This document shows positions 53,001-63,675 of a DNA stretch of 64,000 bases, piece after piece. The position numbers were made by a program, and so were the translations under genes. Within the stretch, counting starts at the first letter, position 1, and the number at the start of each line of letters is the position of its first letter. Location of the stretch: assembly GCA_905182995.1 (NCBI GenBank), contig CAJJDP010000001.1, positions 206,001-270,000 of the forward strand, given 5' to 3'. Below the pieces are notes generated by a model. That model saw only the letters and a program-made list of their open reading frames with translations, did no database searches and was not told the origin of the DNA. Source of the stretch: Paramecium octaurelia. Taxonomy: Eukaryota; Ciliophora; Oligohymenophorea; Peniculida; Parameciidae.

Positions 53001-53360
53001 AAGAAATGCAATCAAATTGAGAAATTTAAATGATTTACAAAGTGCTCTTGTTATATTAGACTCATGGTAATAACTAGAATAAGCTTAACCATTTGAAAAC
53101 CCTATGGCCCTAAGAAATGCGGATTAATTAATTAAGGTAGAATAGCCAAAATAAGTAGAAAAAGTAGTACCCAAAAAGAATGAGGAGAGGAACATGAAGT
53201 TAATCAAAACGAAAACATAACTTAATCAAAAAGTCAATTCCCTTATGTCCTTATAAAAGTATAATAGTAAAATGTATTTTTTAGAAAAATTAGCGAACCT
53301 AATGCTGGCCTCAATGCGCAAACATCAAGACCGGAATAATCATAAAGAAAATTAATTTGA
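50021..53360 (+). CDS. Large helical protein, second of a tandem pair
   Basis: This gene encodes 1074 residues; introns are at 50084-50106, 51070-51091, 51276-51297, 51639-51660 and 53259-53284. It is a diverged paralogue of 46116-49660. The N-termini align (FDQALNANDDYLRLLKI versus FEEALGEEDEYQRLTKI). CLYPFQ and CSYPFQ follow, then IENIDILIQFVLDPIQ against ENLLVLIDFILNPID. Both contain the NDGFSSSKLVQIYP-type motif before a conserved C-terminal helical domain. The first intron position is the same, which shows descent from one duplicated gene. The last 26-nt intron gives the end QTSRPEQSQRKLI. Confidence 0.65.
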
Positions 53361-54564
53361 TTTAGTAGATAGATTTATTGATTACAATAATATATAATTT
53401 TACATAAATATAAATTCAACTTAATTTATTAAGAACTTACTATAAAAATTGATTCAAGTTTAACTTACTGAAGACGATGAATATGTGTCTTATTAAAGAG
53501 CTATACAAATATTACTATAAATAAGAACAGAATTGAAATTCAATCTAAATTAAAATGAATGTAATTTAGTTATCATAAAATTGAGAGTATATAAAAAGTA
53601 AAATAAAGTTGTGGAATTAGAAGGACAAATAAATATTAACAAGAACGTTATTCATACTTTTTCACAATTATAATCAATATGTCCTATTTTCAAATAAAAG
53701 TTGTAAATAAAGTATAAAATCTTGATAAATAGATTTTTTATTATTATTCAAAAGAAACCCTTAAATGTATTCTGGTTGTTTAAGTAAATTTAAATGCTAC
53801 AAATCATTTTTTAGGTTATTAATATTTTTCAGGTAATATTTCTGAATTCTCGAAAGTCACTCTTTTTGGACCGTTTCTTGATGTGTTACTCGATTTTATC
53901 ATACTATTCATTTAAGTATATTCAGAATATTTGTTATTGGTTTAATTTAACTGTTCAGTATATTTTGTGGCATCCTTAAGTATTGACTTAGTAAATTAAT
54001 TTTGGGTTTGATTTGGAAGACCAACCCAAATTCCATCTTCAAGATTGGTTGGAATTATATTTTTAGGGTTTATTCCCTAAGATAAATATGTCTTTATATA
54101 ATGTTAGTTATTCTTTCTGGTAATAATTTCATGTTTACATTTTGGAAGTAAAACATATTATTAAGTACTTATTGGTATTGTACTATCATTGTTTAACATA
54201 CTAGAATAAAAGCATGCATTACATTATCATATTTTCAAGATCATTCTCTATCATATCAAATGACTTCTTAAAATAAAAATAAAAATCATAATAAATAAAA
54301 CAAATTTGCAAACTCATCGTAAATTATTTGAGACAGTATTATTGTTAAAGAAAATTATAAATTTATTCATTTAATATAGTAAAGGATATCAAGAAAATTT
54401 AATTTAAAGCGATATTGTTTAAAATAAAACTCAAATATTAGTTATCATAAAATATTTAATTTTTTTTTGAGAATTATGTTAGAATTAGTAAATTGACTCA
54501 AAATTGTAAAATTTGTTTTATTTAAAAGAGGGTACTATATAATTCTTCCGTAGCTCTAAAATGA
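53361..54564 (+). other. 1.2-kb TGA-free frame without a start codon
   Basis: Directly after the second paralogue a plus-strand frame runs about 400 codons without TGA. By my estimate TGA should occur about once per 60 codons in such AT-rich DNA. The first about 110 codons look translated (LTEDDEYVSYQRAIQILL, KNVIHTFSQLQSICPIFKQK); the remainder is Phe/Ile/Tyr-rich with patches such as EDQPKFHLQDWLELYFQG. No suitable ATG opens it. It may be a headless gene, a gene whose first exons I could not find, or a relic. Confidence 0.3.
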
Positions 54565-55565
54565 AGAGTATAAATTAAGAATCATACCAAATTATTGGTT
54601 ACTGAAATTTTGATTAGAGTTTAAAAATAATATTTATATGTGTCATTAATGGGAGCTCTTTTAATATAAACTTTCTATAGTTCTAATCTAGTGTGTATAA
54701 TCATTTTTGGACAAATAAATGAAGTTATAATTTAATTACTGATTATTAGAGGAAAAAAATCTCAAAATTTAACTTATTAAAGTAAAATTCTTTATTTAGT
54801 ATGATGTAATTTGTTTTATAGACTATTTCCTTCTTAGATAAAATAGTTTCATTAATATTTTTCTTGAATTCAAGTCAAAAAGAATAAAGAGTACCTTTCG
54901 TTGAAACCATTTAATTAAGATGAGTGTCTCAATAAAGTTAAATATTATATTTTTATAAAAGTTTATTGATTTATTTCAATATAAATACTAGAATGTTTTA
55001 CAAATTCATTTGAATGATGTTTAACATTATTGTTTTGTTTCGAGCTCTTGTTTTTTTCTCCAGAAAATCTTTTAGTATTAAATATCTGTTATTTAAGTAT
55101 GAAAAGATCCTAAAATAGTTTAAACCTATTTTCTTCATCTCCAATTAAGCAAATATTTCTAGCGAGACAGTTTCAAGGTAAAGAGTAATGAAATTATATA
55201 TGTCTTTGGATTTGTTATTTATATCTCCAAAATATTCCAATTCTCATCATAGGTGGAATTGTGATTACCATAAATTACATTATCAAAGTATAACTAATAA
55301 CGTTTATTTACATAATAGTAAATTTATTAAAGCGTTATCTCACATTTGTTTTAATACATTCTTGTTGATATATGTGCGTCTTAAGGTTTGAGATCATAGT
55401 ATTTAATAGCATATGGTATTATTGAATTAATTATCAATTTTCAGACTTGTCCACATCCAATCAATCCAAAGAAATCAATTCTGATTATGAATTAATATCC
55501 ATGTTTTATAAATATGCAGCGGCTAAGCATTTATAAGCTCTTTAGCCAATTATAATCTTACATAT
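54565..55565. other. Intergenic region downstream of TERT
   Basis: This is about 1 kb of AT-rich DNA. Short frames occur (for example plus strand 55188-55391), but their composition is hydrophobic and random-looking. Nothing is supported. Confidence 0.4.
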
Positions 55566-58455
55566 TCAAATTTTGGGTTGTATATTGAGAAAGTTATAAA
55601 ATTATTGATTCATAAATTTTTATAATTAATAATGGTTTTCAATTTTTTGTGATTTTTTATTGTTTTTTGTAATTACTTCTTAATTATTCTCAAAATGTAA
55701 TTCTGATCTAATTCTGATCCTCTCTCCTATGCTTATTGAAAACAATAATTTGCGATTTCTGTTTGCACTTATTTGATTATTTCTATATTAAAATATGATT
55801 TTACTTAAAAAATCAATTTTGTTAGTCTTTTACTTTGATACCTTGAATAATTTGGCTTTCTCCATAAAATTAATTAACTTAATAAGTCCGGCGTGTATAA
55901 ATGTCTTGGCTATTTTAATCAAAGTTGGTGGGTCATTTATTTTTGGATTAAAAAAAAATTTAAATTAATTAAGCATTAGGGATTTCAACTTGGCCTTAAA
56001 AAAATAAGAATTAATTCTTGATGGTAGATTAACATTGATTTAATTTGAAAATTCTAAAAATAGATTTATTCCTTACTACTGTCCTTTTCCTAAGCAAATG
56101 CAGGTTTTATGGTCAATTTATCCAAATTAATTATTTTGCCAATCCATTTAAAACTGACTATCTTTTGATCTATATTATGCTGTGTTTTATCGTCATTTAG
56201 ATGGATGCTATATTACTTTTCAACTTCTTTAAAATTATTTTTAATAGTAATCTAATTAAAAATCAAATTTACTAAATTTTGCTTATCAAATGTTAAACAA
56301 CAATAATCATCAGTCAATCTCATAATCAAAGTGTCTCCTATTAGCTTCCTAGTCAAGTTTTTTTCTATATTGGCTATGTAAAAAGAACATAAAATTCCAG
56401 ATATATTTAATCCTTAAGGAATTCCTAGAGTCTAAATAAAATATCTATCTTCAAATTGAACAATGTTATTCTAACATAATTCTTTAATGCTAAGTAAGAA
56501 TTCACTAAAAGTGACAGTTGTTTATATTCCTAAATTTGCGATTATGGCTAATTTATTCTATTAAATATATTCGATGTATCCCTTTTGAATACATTAAGGA
56601 TTGTTGATAGGAATTGCGCAAGTTCTATCAAAAATATTAAATAGGTCTCTCATTTATTTTGATCCTTTGCTTTACCTATTATTTCTAATAATGAGATAAT
56701 ATTTATTAATGATGTAGGTACTTTAAATTAAGTTACTTTCTTCAATAAATTTAAGTAAAAATTCAAGTTGGATAGAATCATAGCATTTATGAATATCCAT
56801 GGACATAAAATAAGTTTATGGATATTAATACTTGATCCATAGTTTTTTGAATTCCTCCAATCTGTTGAATATTTAAGGATTTCCAAATACTGAGAAGCCT
56901 AGTTATTGGCTTCTTAAATTTCTAAGGACATACTTAATATCTAATAATTTTTTGTTAAGTGATAATTTAGAAACTATTTTGAAATAAAATTATACTTCTT
57001 GATTTCCTATTGTAAGTAACTATTGGTCTAAAAGTACCTGGTTTAGGTACTATTCTGAGTTTACCGATATATTGTGTTGTAATTTTCTCTGGAGATATCT
57101 ATTTCAAATTATTGGATGATAGTTGATATAATGATAATTTAAGTACCAAAGTCCATATTTCTTTTCTGTAATAAAATAATTTCCAATCATCTTTCATTCT
57201 TTCAGTGATATAAAAGTTATGTCTAAGAAAAGGTATGATAATTAGTTAGAATAAAAACCTAAAGATGGGCAGTAGTTATTATCTTTTGGTGGAAATTAAA
57301 ATTTTTTATTTCTTTTTTGAGAAATAACTATTCATCCATGGAATTTAGAAGACATTAAGTCGATTAATATAATCTGAATAATTTTAATCTTCAAATCTGA
57401 GGAATGTAATAAATTGTGATAAATCATTAAGGAAAGTGTATAAGTTTGATTATCCCAAAAAGTCAATAGGTATGATGGTACGAAGGAAGTTTCTCAATAT
57501 TGAAATTACTTAATCATAACTTAAAAAGTTCTTATAAATTTCGTCGTATAGATTAGGGATATAATAGAGGTTTTATTTAATTGATTGAGAGACTTCTTTT
57601 TTTAAATTTTAATAATTAGTAGGTAGAGGAACAAATATCTTGAAAGCTTAGGGAAAATTGAATTTTTACATGTTGGTGATCAATTTTTAGGTTAAAATTC
57701 TCAATTACTATTTTTCTTGTTCTTTAAATTTTCCCTCAAAAAAACATTAATCAAAAATGTTCGATGTTGCTTTCATAGATATCATTTCAGATGATATTTA
57801 TTCTTTTGGGATAAAGTTCCTCATGATAATCTCTTTTTTGGCCTGACTTATGAAATCTAAAATAATAGTAGATGGCATACTTTTTTTAAAGAAGCCTACT
57901 TGTCTGGACATATGATTGCAATAGAGTATTTATTACCTGCAAATTTTTTCTTGATTGTTTGCTTTTTATTTTATAGTATTTTTCATAATCGGGTCTCCCC
58001 ATATTTGAATATAAGTCTCTTTATTGATGTCCTCTTTGATTAATATCTAATGAAATGGATTAATTACTTTAAAATTTTATAATATGAAGTCAATATTTTG
58101 TTCCCCCACTATTTTATAAAAAGTTTCCATTTCATCAGAAAGTATTAACTTTTGACTAACTAAAAAACATTTTTTATTTTAAAAATTGTTTTCGTTGTTA
58201 GAATATTGTATACATTTATTCTCATCCTTTTTTTTTTCTTCAAAGAGTTTCTAAAATTCATATTAAATATACTTAGTATAAAAAATTAGAAGGTTTTATT
58301 ATTGGGAATTTTTTTAATGGAATATTATCTGAACATATTAATGTTGTTTAATAAAATATGGTATTTTAATCAAACTCTGCTCCGATGAATAATAGATACT
58401 ATTAGAATGTAAAGACACTCTAAAATTATTGAATGTTCTTCAAAGTAAATAACAT
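55566..58455 (-). CDS. TERT: Telomerase reverse transcriptase
   Basis: This gene encodes 935 residues; introns are at 56054-56079, 56941-56974 and 58251-58272. TERT copies its RNA template to extend macronuclear and micronuclear telomeres. The TERT-specific N-terminal stretch YCNHMSRQVGFFKKS lies near residue 165. The T motif is FYITERMKDDWKLFYYRKEI. Motifs 1 and 2 are GKLRIVPKPGTFRPI. Then come LGFSVFGN, motif A MSMDIHKCYDSI (Asp near residue 535), motif B' GIPQGLNISGILCSFY, motif C MRLTDDYCCLT (Asp-Asp near 697-698) and motif D/E FKWIGKIINLDKL. All three catalytic aspartates are present. A basic C-terminal extension follows. It starts 48 bp from the divergent bZIP gene. Confidence 0.95.
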
Positions 58456-58503
58456 TAAATAATTAATTAATTTATTTACTAATTATCTATTAAATATAAA
58501 TTA

Positions 58504-59776
58504 ATGAGTTTCCCTGATTATATAGACTAACTTAATTACGATTCAAATTCAAGTGATTTGTAATTCGAACAAGACGAGTAACCTAGCAAAAGGTAAAATA
58601 ATAGCTCCAAGAATAAAAAGCAAAGACCAAACACAAAAAACACATATATAAACAAGATATCTTCCTTGATTAAGATTACTAATTAAGAGTAGCAATCGGA
58701 TGAAAAGTAAAGCCAAATAAAATGTTAATAGAGTCGGCAAAAGACAAGTTCCTAGTAAGATCTAAAGCTAACTCATTGTTGGAAGTTCTAATTGTGATAA
58801 AGAAGACAAGTTAGCCAAAAATAGAGAATCGGCGAGAAATAGTAGAAAAAGAAAGAAAATCTACCTAGAACTACTTGAAACTAAGGTCACTAAATTATCT
58901 GAGCAATTAGAAATTTTTAAAAGAGTAAATGAATAAACAACGGAATTGGCAACAAATTTGCAAAACAAAATACATCATGTAACAGAATATTAATGTTAGA
59001 AATAAGATTAGGATTAGAATAAAATAACATTGTTTTAGAATTTACAAAACTCAGTTCAAAGTAATATTAATGAAATGAATATCGACACAATCATAGAATC
59101 TCTGAATGTAATTAATTTTCAAATATGAATAAAGAAAAAATTCGGATCAGGAGCCTTAGAAAGACAACAATAAATAGATCATTACGCTCGTCAAATATAT
59201 GAGAATTGTCTCTCTCCCTATTTAAATTACGTTATTGGAGTAGCTAAAACAGATTAGGATGTTTTCTCAACTTCTGAGGTTTAGTCTGAACATGGTGTAT
59301 TAAGGAGTTTAAAATTAACAGATAAGTAAAAGCAAATACTTTAAAAAAAGTAGAAAAAATTGCTCAGATTTTAAAATGAATTGACTAAGTATTTTCGAAT
59401 TATTCAATATTATAGTACTCTTTCTTCATTTCAAGATATTAAAAATTAAGTCTAACTTGAATTAGGTGCTTATGGGTAGACTCTAGAATAATTAAGAAAA
59501 GAGTTGAAACCAAGTCAAGTGGCCAAATTTTTATTATAAATTGAAAAAAAGGACATGTAACATCAATTTAAGGATTAATTTGAGAAATGTTTTGGCTCAG
59601 AACTTGATGAAGATGATTCTTTAGATCTTTATTAATTCATGGCTGAACATAATTATTGTAATACACTTGGTATTGATATACAAAATACATATTAAATTTA
59701 CAAATAGTCAAATGATTTCTTGAAAGGCAAAATAGACGTAGAGGAATCCTAATAAGCATCAACTAAAATTGAGTGA
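58504..59776 (+). CDS. bZIP transcription factor
   Basis: This gene encodes 406 residues; introns are at 58778-58802 and 59108-59134. The basic region KLAKNRESARNSRKRKKIYL carries the invariant N-x7-R spacing for DNA contact and runs directly into a leucine-zipper helix (LELLETKVTKLSEQLEIF). Flanking regions are Gln/Ser-rich at the N-terminus and helical at the C-terminus (GAYGQTLEQLRKELKPSQVA), without another known domain. The 25-nt first intron brings the basic region into frame. It is divergently transcribed from TERT with a 48-bp gap between start codons. Confidence 0.88.
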
Positions 59777-60103
59777 AATAATATTATCTAGAATGTATTA
59801 TATAACAAAATCAACGAGGATCTTCTTTAAATGATGTTTATTCCAATCCACTTATGATTTTCTGCAAACAAACCTATCATTTCTTATGGCTTTACATTCT
59901 TTATTTATTCCTTCAGTTAATCAGAATCTAAAATCTCCTTCATTGTTTTTCATACAATCCGACTCTAATACACATTCTACTATCATTTCTTTTAAATCAT
60001 GACATGCAGGCTTATACTAAAGCCTAGATGGCCCAATCTAATTGTCAACCTTTTCAAAGAATTTAGTAAGCCTAGATTTAGGAGGTTCTGGGTCTTAATC
60101 CAT
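59759..60103 (-). pseudogene. COA5/PET191-like CX9C gene with TGA at a conserved cysteine
   Basis: From ATG 60103 the frame reads MDQDPEPPKSRLTKFFEK and then a twin CX9C pattern: CHDLKEMIVEC, then ESDCMKNNEGDFRF, an in-frame TGA (59921-59923), LTEGINKEC, and CKAIRNDRFVCRKSQVD. In COA5/PET191, an assembly factor for cytochrome c oxidase in the mitochondrial intermembrane space, a Cys-Leu pair occupies exactly the TGA-Leu position. There is no GT upstream that would make an intron. The gene may be newly dead, may carry a sequence error (TGT or TGC read as TGA), or may recode TGA. The 3' end overlaps the bZIP stop region slightly and is uncertain. Confidence 0.6.
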
Positions 60104-60155
60104 TATTTAAATGAGGTTTATCGAACTTTAGTATTAGATGTAAAAAATAAAAAAA

Positions 60156-60228
60156 CGCTAATGGAAGGATTTGAACCTTCAACCAATTGGTTAACAGCCA
60201 ACTGCTCTACCTTTGGAGCTACACCAGC
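60156..60228 (-). tRNA. tRNA-Asn (GUU)
   Basis: On the minus strand the acceptor stem is GCTGGTG/CATTAGC (with two G-U pairs) and discriminator G. The D-arm is GCTCCAAAGGTAGAGC. The anticodon stem-loop is GTTGG-CTGTTAA-CCAAT, giving anticodon GTT. The T-arm is GAAGG-TTCAAAT-CCTTC. There is no intron. A T-rich run directly downstream on the tRNA strand (60139-60155) can serve as a Pol III terminator. Confidence 0.95.
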
Positions 60229-61073
60229 GAGCTTGAATATTAAGTTTTCATTTAAAATTCTAGTTAAAATCAAATCCTTTCTTTTCATATGCCATTCTTA
60301 GTAAATAACAATTTTTATACATTATAATTATAGGATAAATAAAAAATTCAACTTTTGAATTCAATATAGTAAGATAGTTCTTCATATGAAGTTGAGATAT
60401 TTTAGAGAATACTTTTTCAATTATAATTAGTTAAAAATTAATTTAAATTATTTATATAAGAATTAATATTTTTTTTCAATATTAAACATAAAATTCTTTG
60501 TTTTATATTTAGGGATCATATACTATTTTAATTAAGAGAATATTATTTCTCTAAACATCGATTATTTAAATTTGATAAATCTACATCCAAATTAATTCAA
60601 AAAAAAAGATAAATTAGATTAAAATAACAAACATAACATATATTTTTATCATAAAAATTTGCTATTAAGAAAAAATTAAGTATAGCCTGATATAACTCAG
60701 ATTACAATCGATAAATTATGTTAATTTATAATAATCGAGAAGCTTATTATTTTGATTATATGGAAGTCTGATGTAACTATAAACATACTGGTGTAACTTT
60801 AAACATAATCTTATGAAATTATGGAAATAGATAATGAGATTAAATGAATGCCCAGCATCATAGGGATGAGAGAGGTGATGAAATTTATGATATTTTAATT
60901 TAGATTAAACTTTAATTACATTGAAGAGCATAATTGATAGTGGATATGATGATGTACTTGATTTGTCCCAGAGAATAGTTTGGAAGAGCAACACTTATTC
61001 GAATATAAACTATTCTGTAATCTGATATTTATCAAAGTGAATAAAGCATAATTAAATAATAAATATAACTTAA
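60229..61073. other. Gene-poor region with hairpin and tandem motif
   Basis: No protein gene is seen. Two near-identical 16-mers, TGTAACTATAAACATA and TGTAACTTTAAACATA, occur in tandem near 60771-60805. A perfect 10-bp stem (AGAATAGTTT / AAACTATTCT) spans 60972-61016 with a 25-nt loop. A GTGATGA at 60875-60881 and a CTGA at 61022-61025 resemble snoRNA C and D boxes, but spacing is long. A noncoding RNA is possible but not demonstrated. Confidence 0.3.
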
Positions 61074-61643
61074 TCAAAATTGAAACCTAACACTTCTTCT
61101 GGATCCAGAATAAAGCGATTTCGCTTTAGTGCTTTTTTGTTTTAATATGCTTGATTAAGGCTAACTATTAGATTTAACAGACTTTAGAGATTTGACATCT
61201 TCTTTCAAAGTTGATGTTTAATCTGAATGGTTTACATGAATTTATTTGAGTGAAAATTGCCCAGGAGAGAAGCTGATGTCTACATTTTATGTTTTATTGA
61301 TTCTATTGTTGTATTCTTTTTGTCTTAATTCTCTATCAGATCTTATTAAACTATATTTTTTTCTCGCAAACATATCACCAAACATTTGTTTCATGAGTAA
61401 TTCTTTTTGATATTTGACTCCTTAAGAGAAGGACCGTCGACTTCTCTCTGGAGTAGTGAAACGAACTTCTTTTTTTTTAGGATTTCTGGTTTCAATGTCA
61501 AAGTCGAGATCCTCTTGAGTTTCAGGCCTGCTTTCATTATAATGCAATTCCCAAGTTGGTTTTTTTGTTCTGTGCAAAGGTTTTATGGATTAATGCATAG
61601 GATCGTTTTATTCTTTTTTTTTATTCATGCAGCTCTGTCCCAT
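61074..61643 (-). CDS. Basic protein with putative N-terminal acylation signal
   Basis: This intronless frame encodes 189 residues. It begins MGQSCMNKKKEQ: Gly2 fits N-myristoylation and Cys5 could be palmitoylated, with a basic stretch after it, the usual membrane-anchoring arrangement. The middle contains EVRFTTPERSRRSFSQG and KYQKELLMKQMFGDMFAR; the C-terminus is Ser/Lys-rich and ends RRSVRFQF. The family is unknown. Alternative in-frame ATGs exist at 61628 and 61598. The gene is divergent from the Rab gene, with 28 bp between start codons. Confidence 0.65.
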
Positions 61644-61671
61644 TTAATTTGTAATATTTTATAAAAGTAAG

Positions 61672-62317
61672 ATGAACAATAGATAATTTAAAACAGTGTT
61701 TTTAGGAAGTTCAAATGTGGGAAAAAGTTGCATTGTAAAAAGGATAGTCGACTAATAATACGATGGGAAGATAGAACCAACAGTTGGAAGTTCCTTTCAA
61801 TCTAAAACCATTAACATAAATGGAGAAGATATAACATTCCAATTGTGGGACACAGCAGGTCAAGAAGCTTTTCGTGCCCTTACGAAAATATATTTTCGAT
61901 GTATTCGTTTGAACTTGATATATAGAATGGTAGAATCCTAAATTGCCATCTTGGTGTATGACATTACAAATAAGGATTCTTTTCGCAGTTTAGGGAGATG
62001 GCATGAAGATCTAAAAGAGAATTGCGATGGAAAGGGGATGATTTTGGCATTATGTGGGAATAAAGTTGATTTGGAGAATGAAGTTGTCACGTATACGGAA
62101 GCTAAGAAATTTGCAGATTCAATTGATGCTGAGCTATTTTTAGTATCTGCAAAGACTGGATAAGGAATAGAAGGTTTGATATAAATAAAATATCGAGGAA
62201 ATGTTCGATAAAGTTGGTACCATGGCATCCCAAATGGAATTAGAGAATCCTAAATTTGTTAGAGGTACATCTAAAAGTCTGTATTAAGTTTAACAGAAAA
62301 ACAAAAAATGCTGCTGA
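61672..62317 (+). CDS. Rab-family small GTPase
   Basis: The Rab core is clear: GSSNVGKSC (P-loop), PTVGSSF (switch I), WDTAGQEAFR (switch II), NKVDLE (NKxD) and SAKTGQGIE. The C-terminus KNKKCC ends in two cysteines for geranylgeranylation, so it acts on membranes in vesicle traffic. A 33-nt intron at 61901-61933 restores YFRQSQIAILVYDITN. Near 62187-62190 the reading frame shifts by one base: dropping one A from the run restores NIEEMFDKVG in the helix before the tail. The total coding length is a multiple of three plus one, so the model holds a real frameshift or a sequencing error. Confidence 0.82.
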
Positions 62318-62641
62318 TAAATTATCTAGATCTATCTATATATTTATTATATAAATTAATAATATTATTCATTAATTCGACCATGAAATTAACTCTTGTG
62401 TTCTTTTTACATATCTTTACCGAGAATCATTAATTTATGGTAGTAGTAACTTAGGCTTTAGTTTCGGTTGTGTTGGTTTGTTATTGCTTAAATAAATGTT
62501 CCTGACTTATCTTGGCTTATCAAAGTCATAATCCAAACGAACTGATGGAGGCGTTTCGGCTCTGTCTTGCTTCATGACAACCTTATCAGTAAATTTACCA
62601 AACTAAACATACCCCACATCGAGTCTTTTGTTCTTTCATTA
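62317..62641 (+). repeat. Direct repeat, copy 1
   Basis: This 325-bp stretch is repeated without any difference that I can find at 63676-64000. It covers the last base of the Rab gene, the spacer and the 3' part of the minus-strand gene at 62369-63299. Confidence 0.9.
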
Positions 62642-63299
62642 TTTTATATAAATTTTACTATTCTTGCATAATTTACACCTAGTAAATCATATTATTGCAA
62701 AAACTCTCTCTAAGTACATTTCCGATCTGTGTATTTGTTGAAATCAGGAGAGCAATTATTAGTTTTACTTCTCTTATTCTTTGCAAGTTATACTTTTAAG
62801 TAATGTTATAATTTGGGACATTCTTCTCTTATTTGAGAGCTTGTGCTTTTCTTTTCAGTTTACCCTTTTGATGGTTTTGTTATTGTTCTAAAAGATGTGT
62901 ATTGATCAATATAGTAATCTTGACTACAAATTGAGATAGACCTTGTTCTGATTTAGCTTTTAGATCTTTAACCAAAATCAAAAGAAGGAGACTTATACTA
63001 TACTACATCAAATTTGGGGGTGTATTTTGCTTCGTATGATTTCTCAGGCATTAAACAACACAGAGCTGGTTTAGCTCTTCTGGAGACAGAATTAAATGGA
63101 AACGATTCGTTTACTTGTTTCCCTTCAAATTTTCTTAACAGAGAGAACATTTATAGCTTGCTTTATCATCTCAATTTTCTTACTTTTTATCCTTTTAAAT
63201 AGTGGGTAGAATGTGTCCATTGAGATTTATAACTTCATCAACTGCGATTGGTTTGGTTTTTTCAAGAATTTTTCCAAATGAAGAAAATGATAAACTCAT
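62369..63299 (-). CDS. Unknown protein
   Basis: This gene encodes 293 residues; introns are at 62633-62658 and 63161-63183. It has ordinary mixed composition, with several Tyr/Pro-rich pieces (SYEAKYTPKFDVVQYKSP, RAETPPSVRLDYDFDKP) that faintly recall proteins of the ciliary or microtubule-associated Pro/Gly-rich type, but no named motif. The N-terminus MSLSFSSFGKILEKTKP is not a signal peptide. Its 3' part lies in a 325-bp segment that is repeated after the sequence gap. The divergent neighbour starts 59 bp away. Confidence 0.68.
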
Positions 63300-63358
63300 A
63301 TTAATTTTTATTATGATAAATATGATAAATAATAGATTTATTTTATTCTAATTAACTA

Positions 63359-63609
63359 ATGTTGATGAATTATAAATAGCATCTTCCAACTAGAGCAAAG
63401 AAAAGCTTCAGTATCATTTTATTAAATAAGTTATGAATAAAAATTAATTAATAAATCCACTCTCTAAGAATGTATATTATAAATTATCAACATTTCTCCC
63501 TGTGCATAAAATTGAAAGTAGATTCCCCAAATATAATTCATACTAACTCCAATACAAAACATTAATAAAGAATAGTCTTAAGGCATAAAACAAATCAGTA
63601 ATAAATTGA
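63359..63609 (+). CDS. Small hypothetical protein before the gap
   Basis: This gene encodes 76 residues with a 20-nt intron at 63411-63430. It starts MLMNYKQHLPTRAKKS and includes FLPVHKIESRFPKYNSY. It may end at the TGA at 63607, or a splice donor at 63598 (GTAATAAATTG) may lead to exons lost in the gap, since no acceptor appears before the N. Confidence 0.45.
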
Positions 63610-63674
63610 TATCAATTAAAATGATATGATTCTATGAATTTGGATGATTTGTATATCACATTGACTTTCTATTG

Positions 63675-63675
63675 N
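63675..63675. other. Single-base assembly gap (N)
   Basis: This is the only ambiguous base in the window. Sequence after it repeats 62317-62641 exactly, so it marks a contig join, not a substitution. Confidence 0.95.

Noticed and set aside
61100..61125. AAAGCGA...TCGCTTT hairpin as an RNA element
   Set aside because: It lies inside the coding sequence of the minus-strand gene at 61074-61643 and is explained by its Lys/Ser codons.
61938..62228. Antisense frame opposite the Rab gene
   Set aside because: It is a shadow frame; the plus strand encodes clear GTPase motifs.
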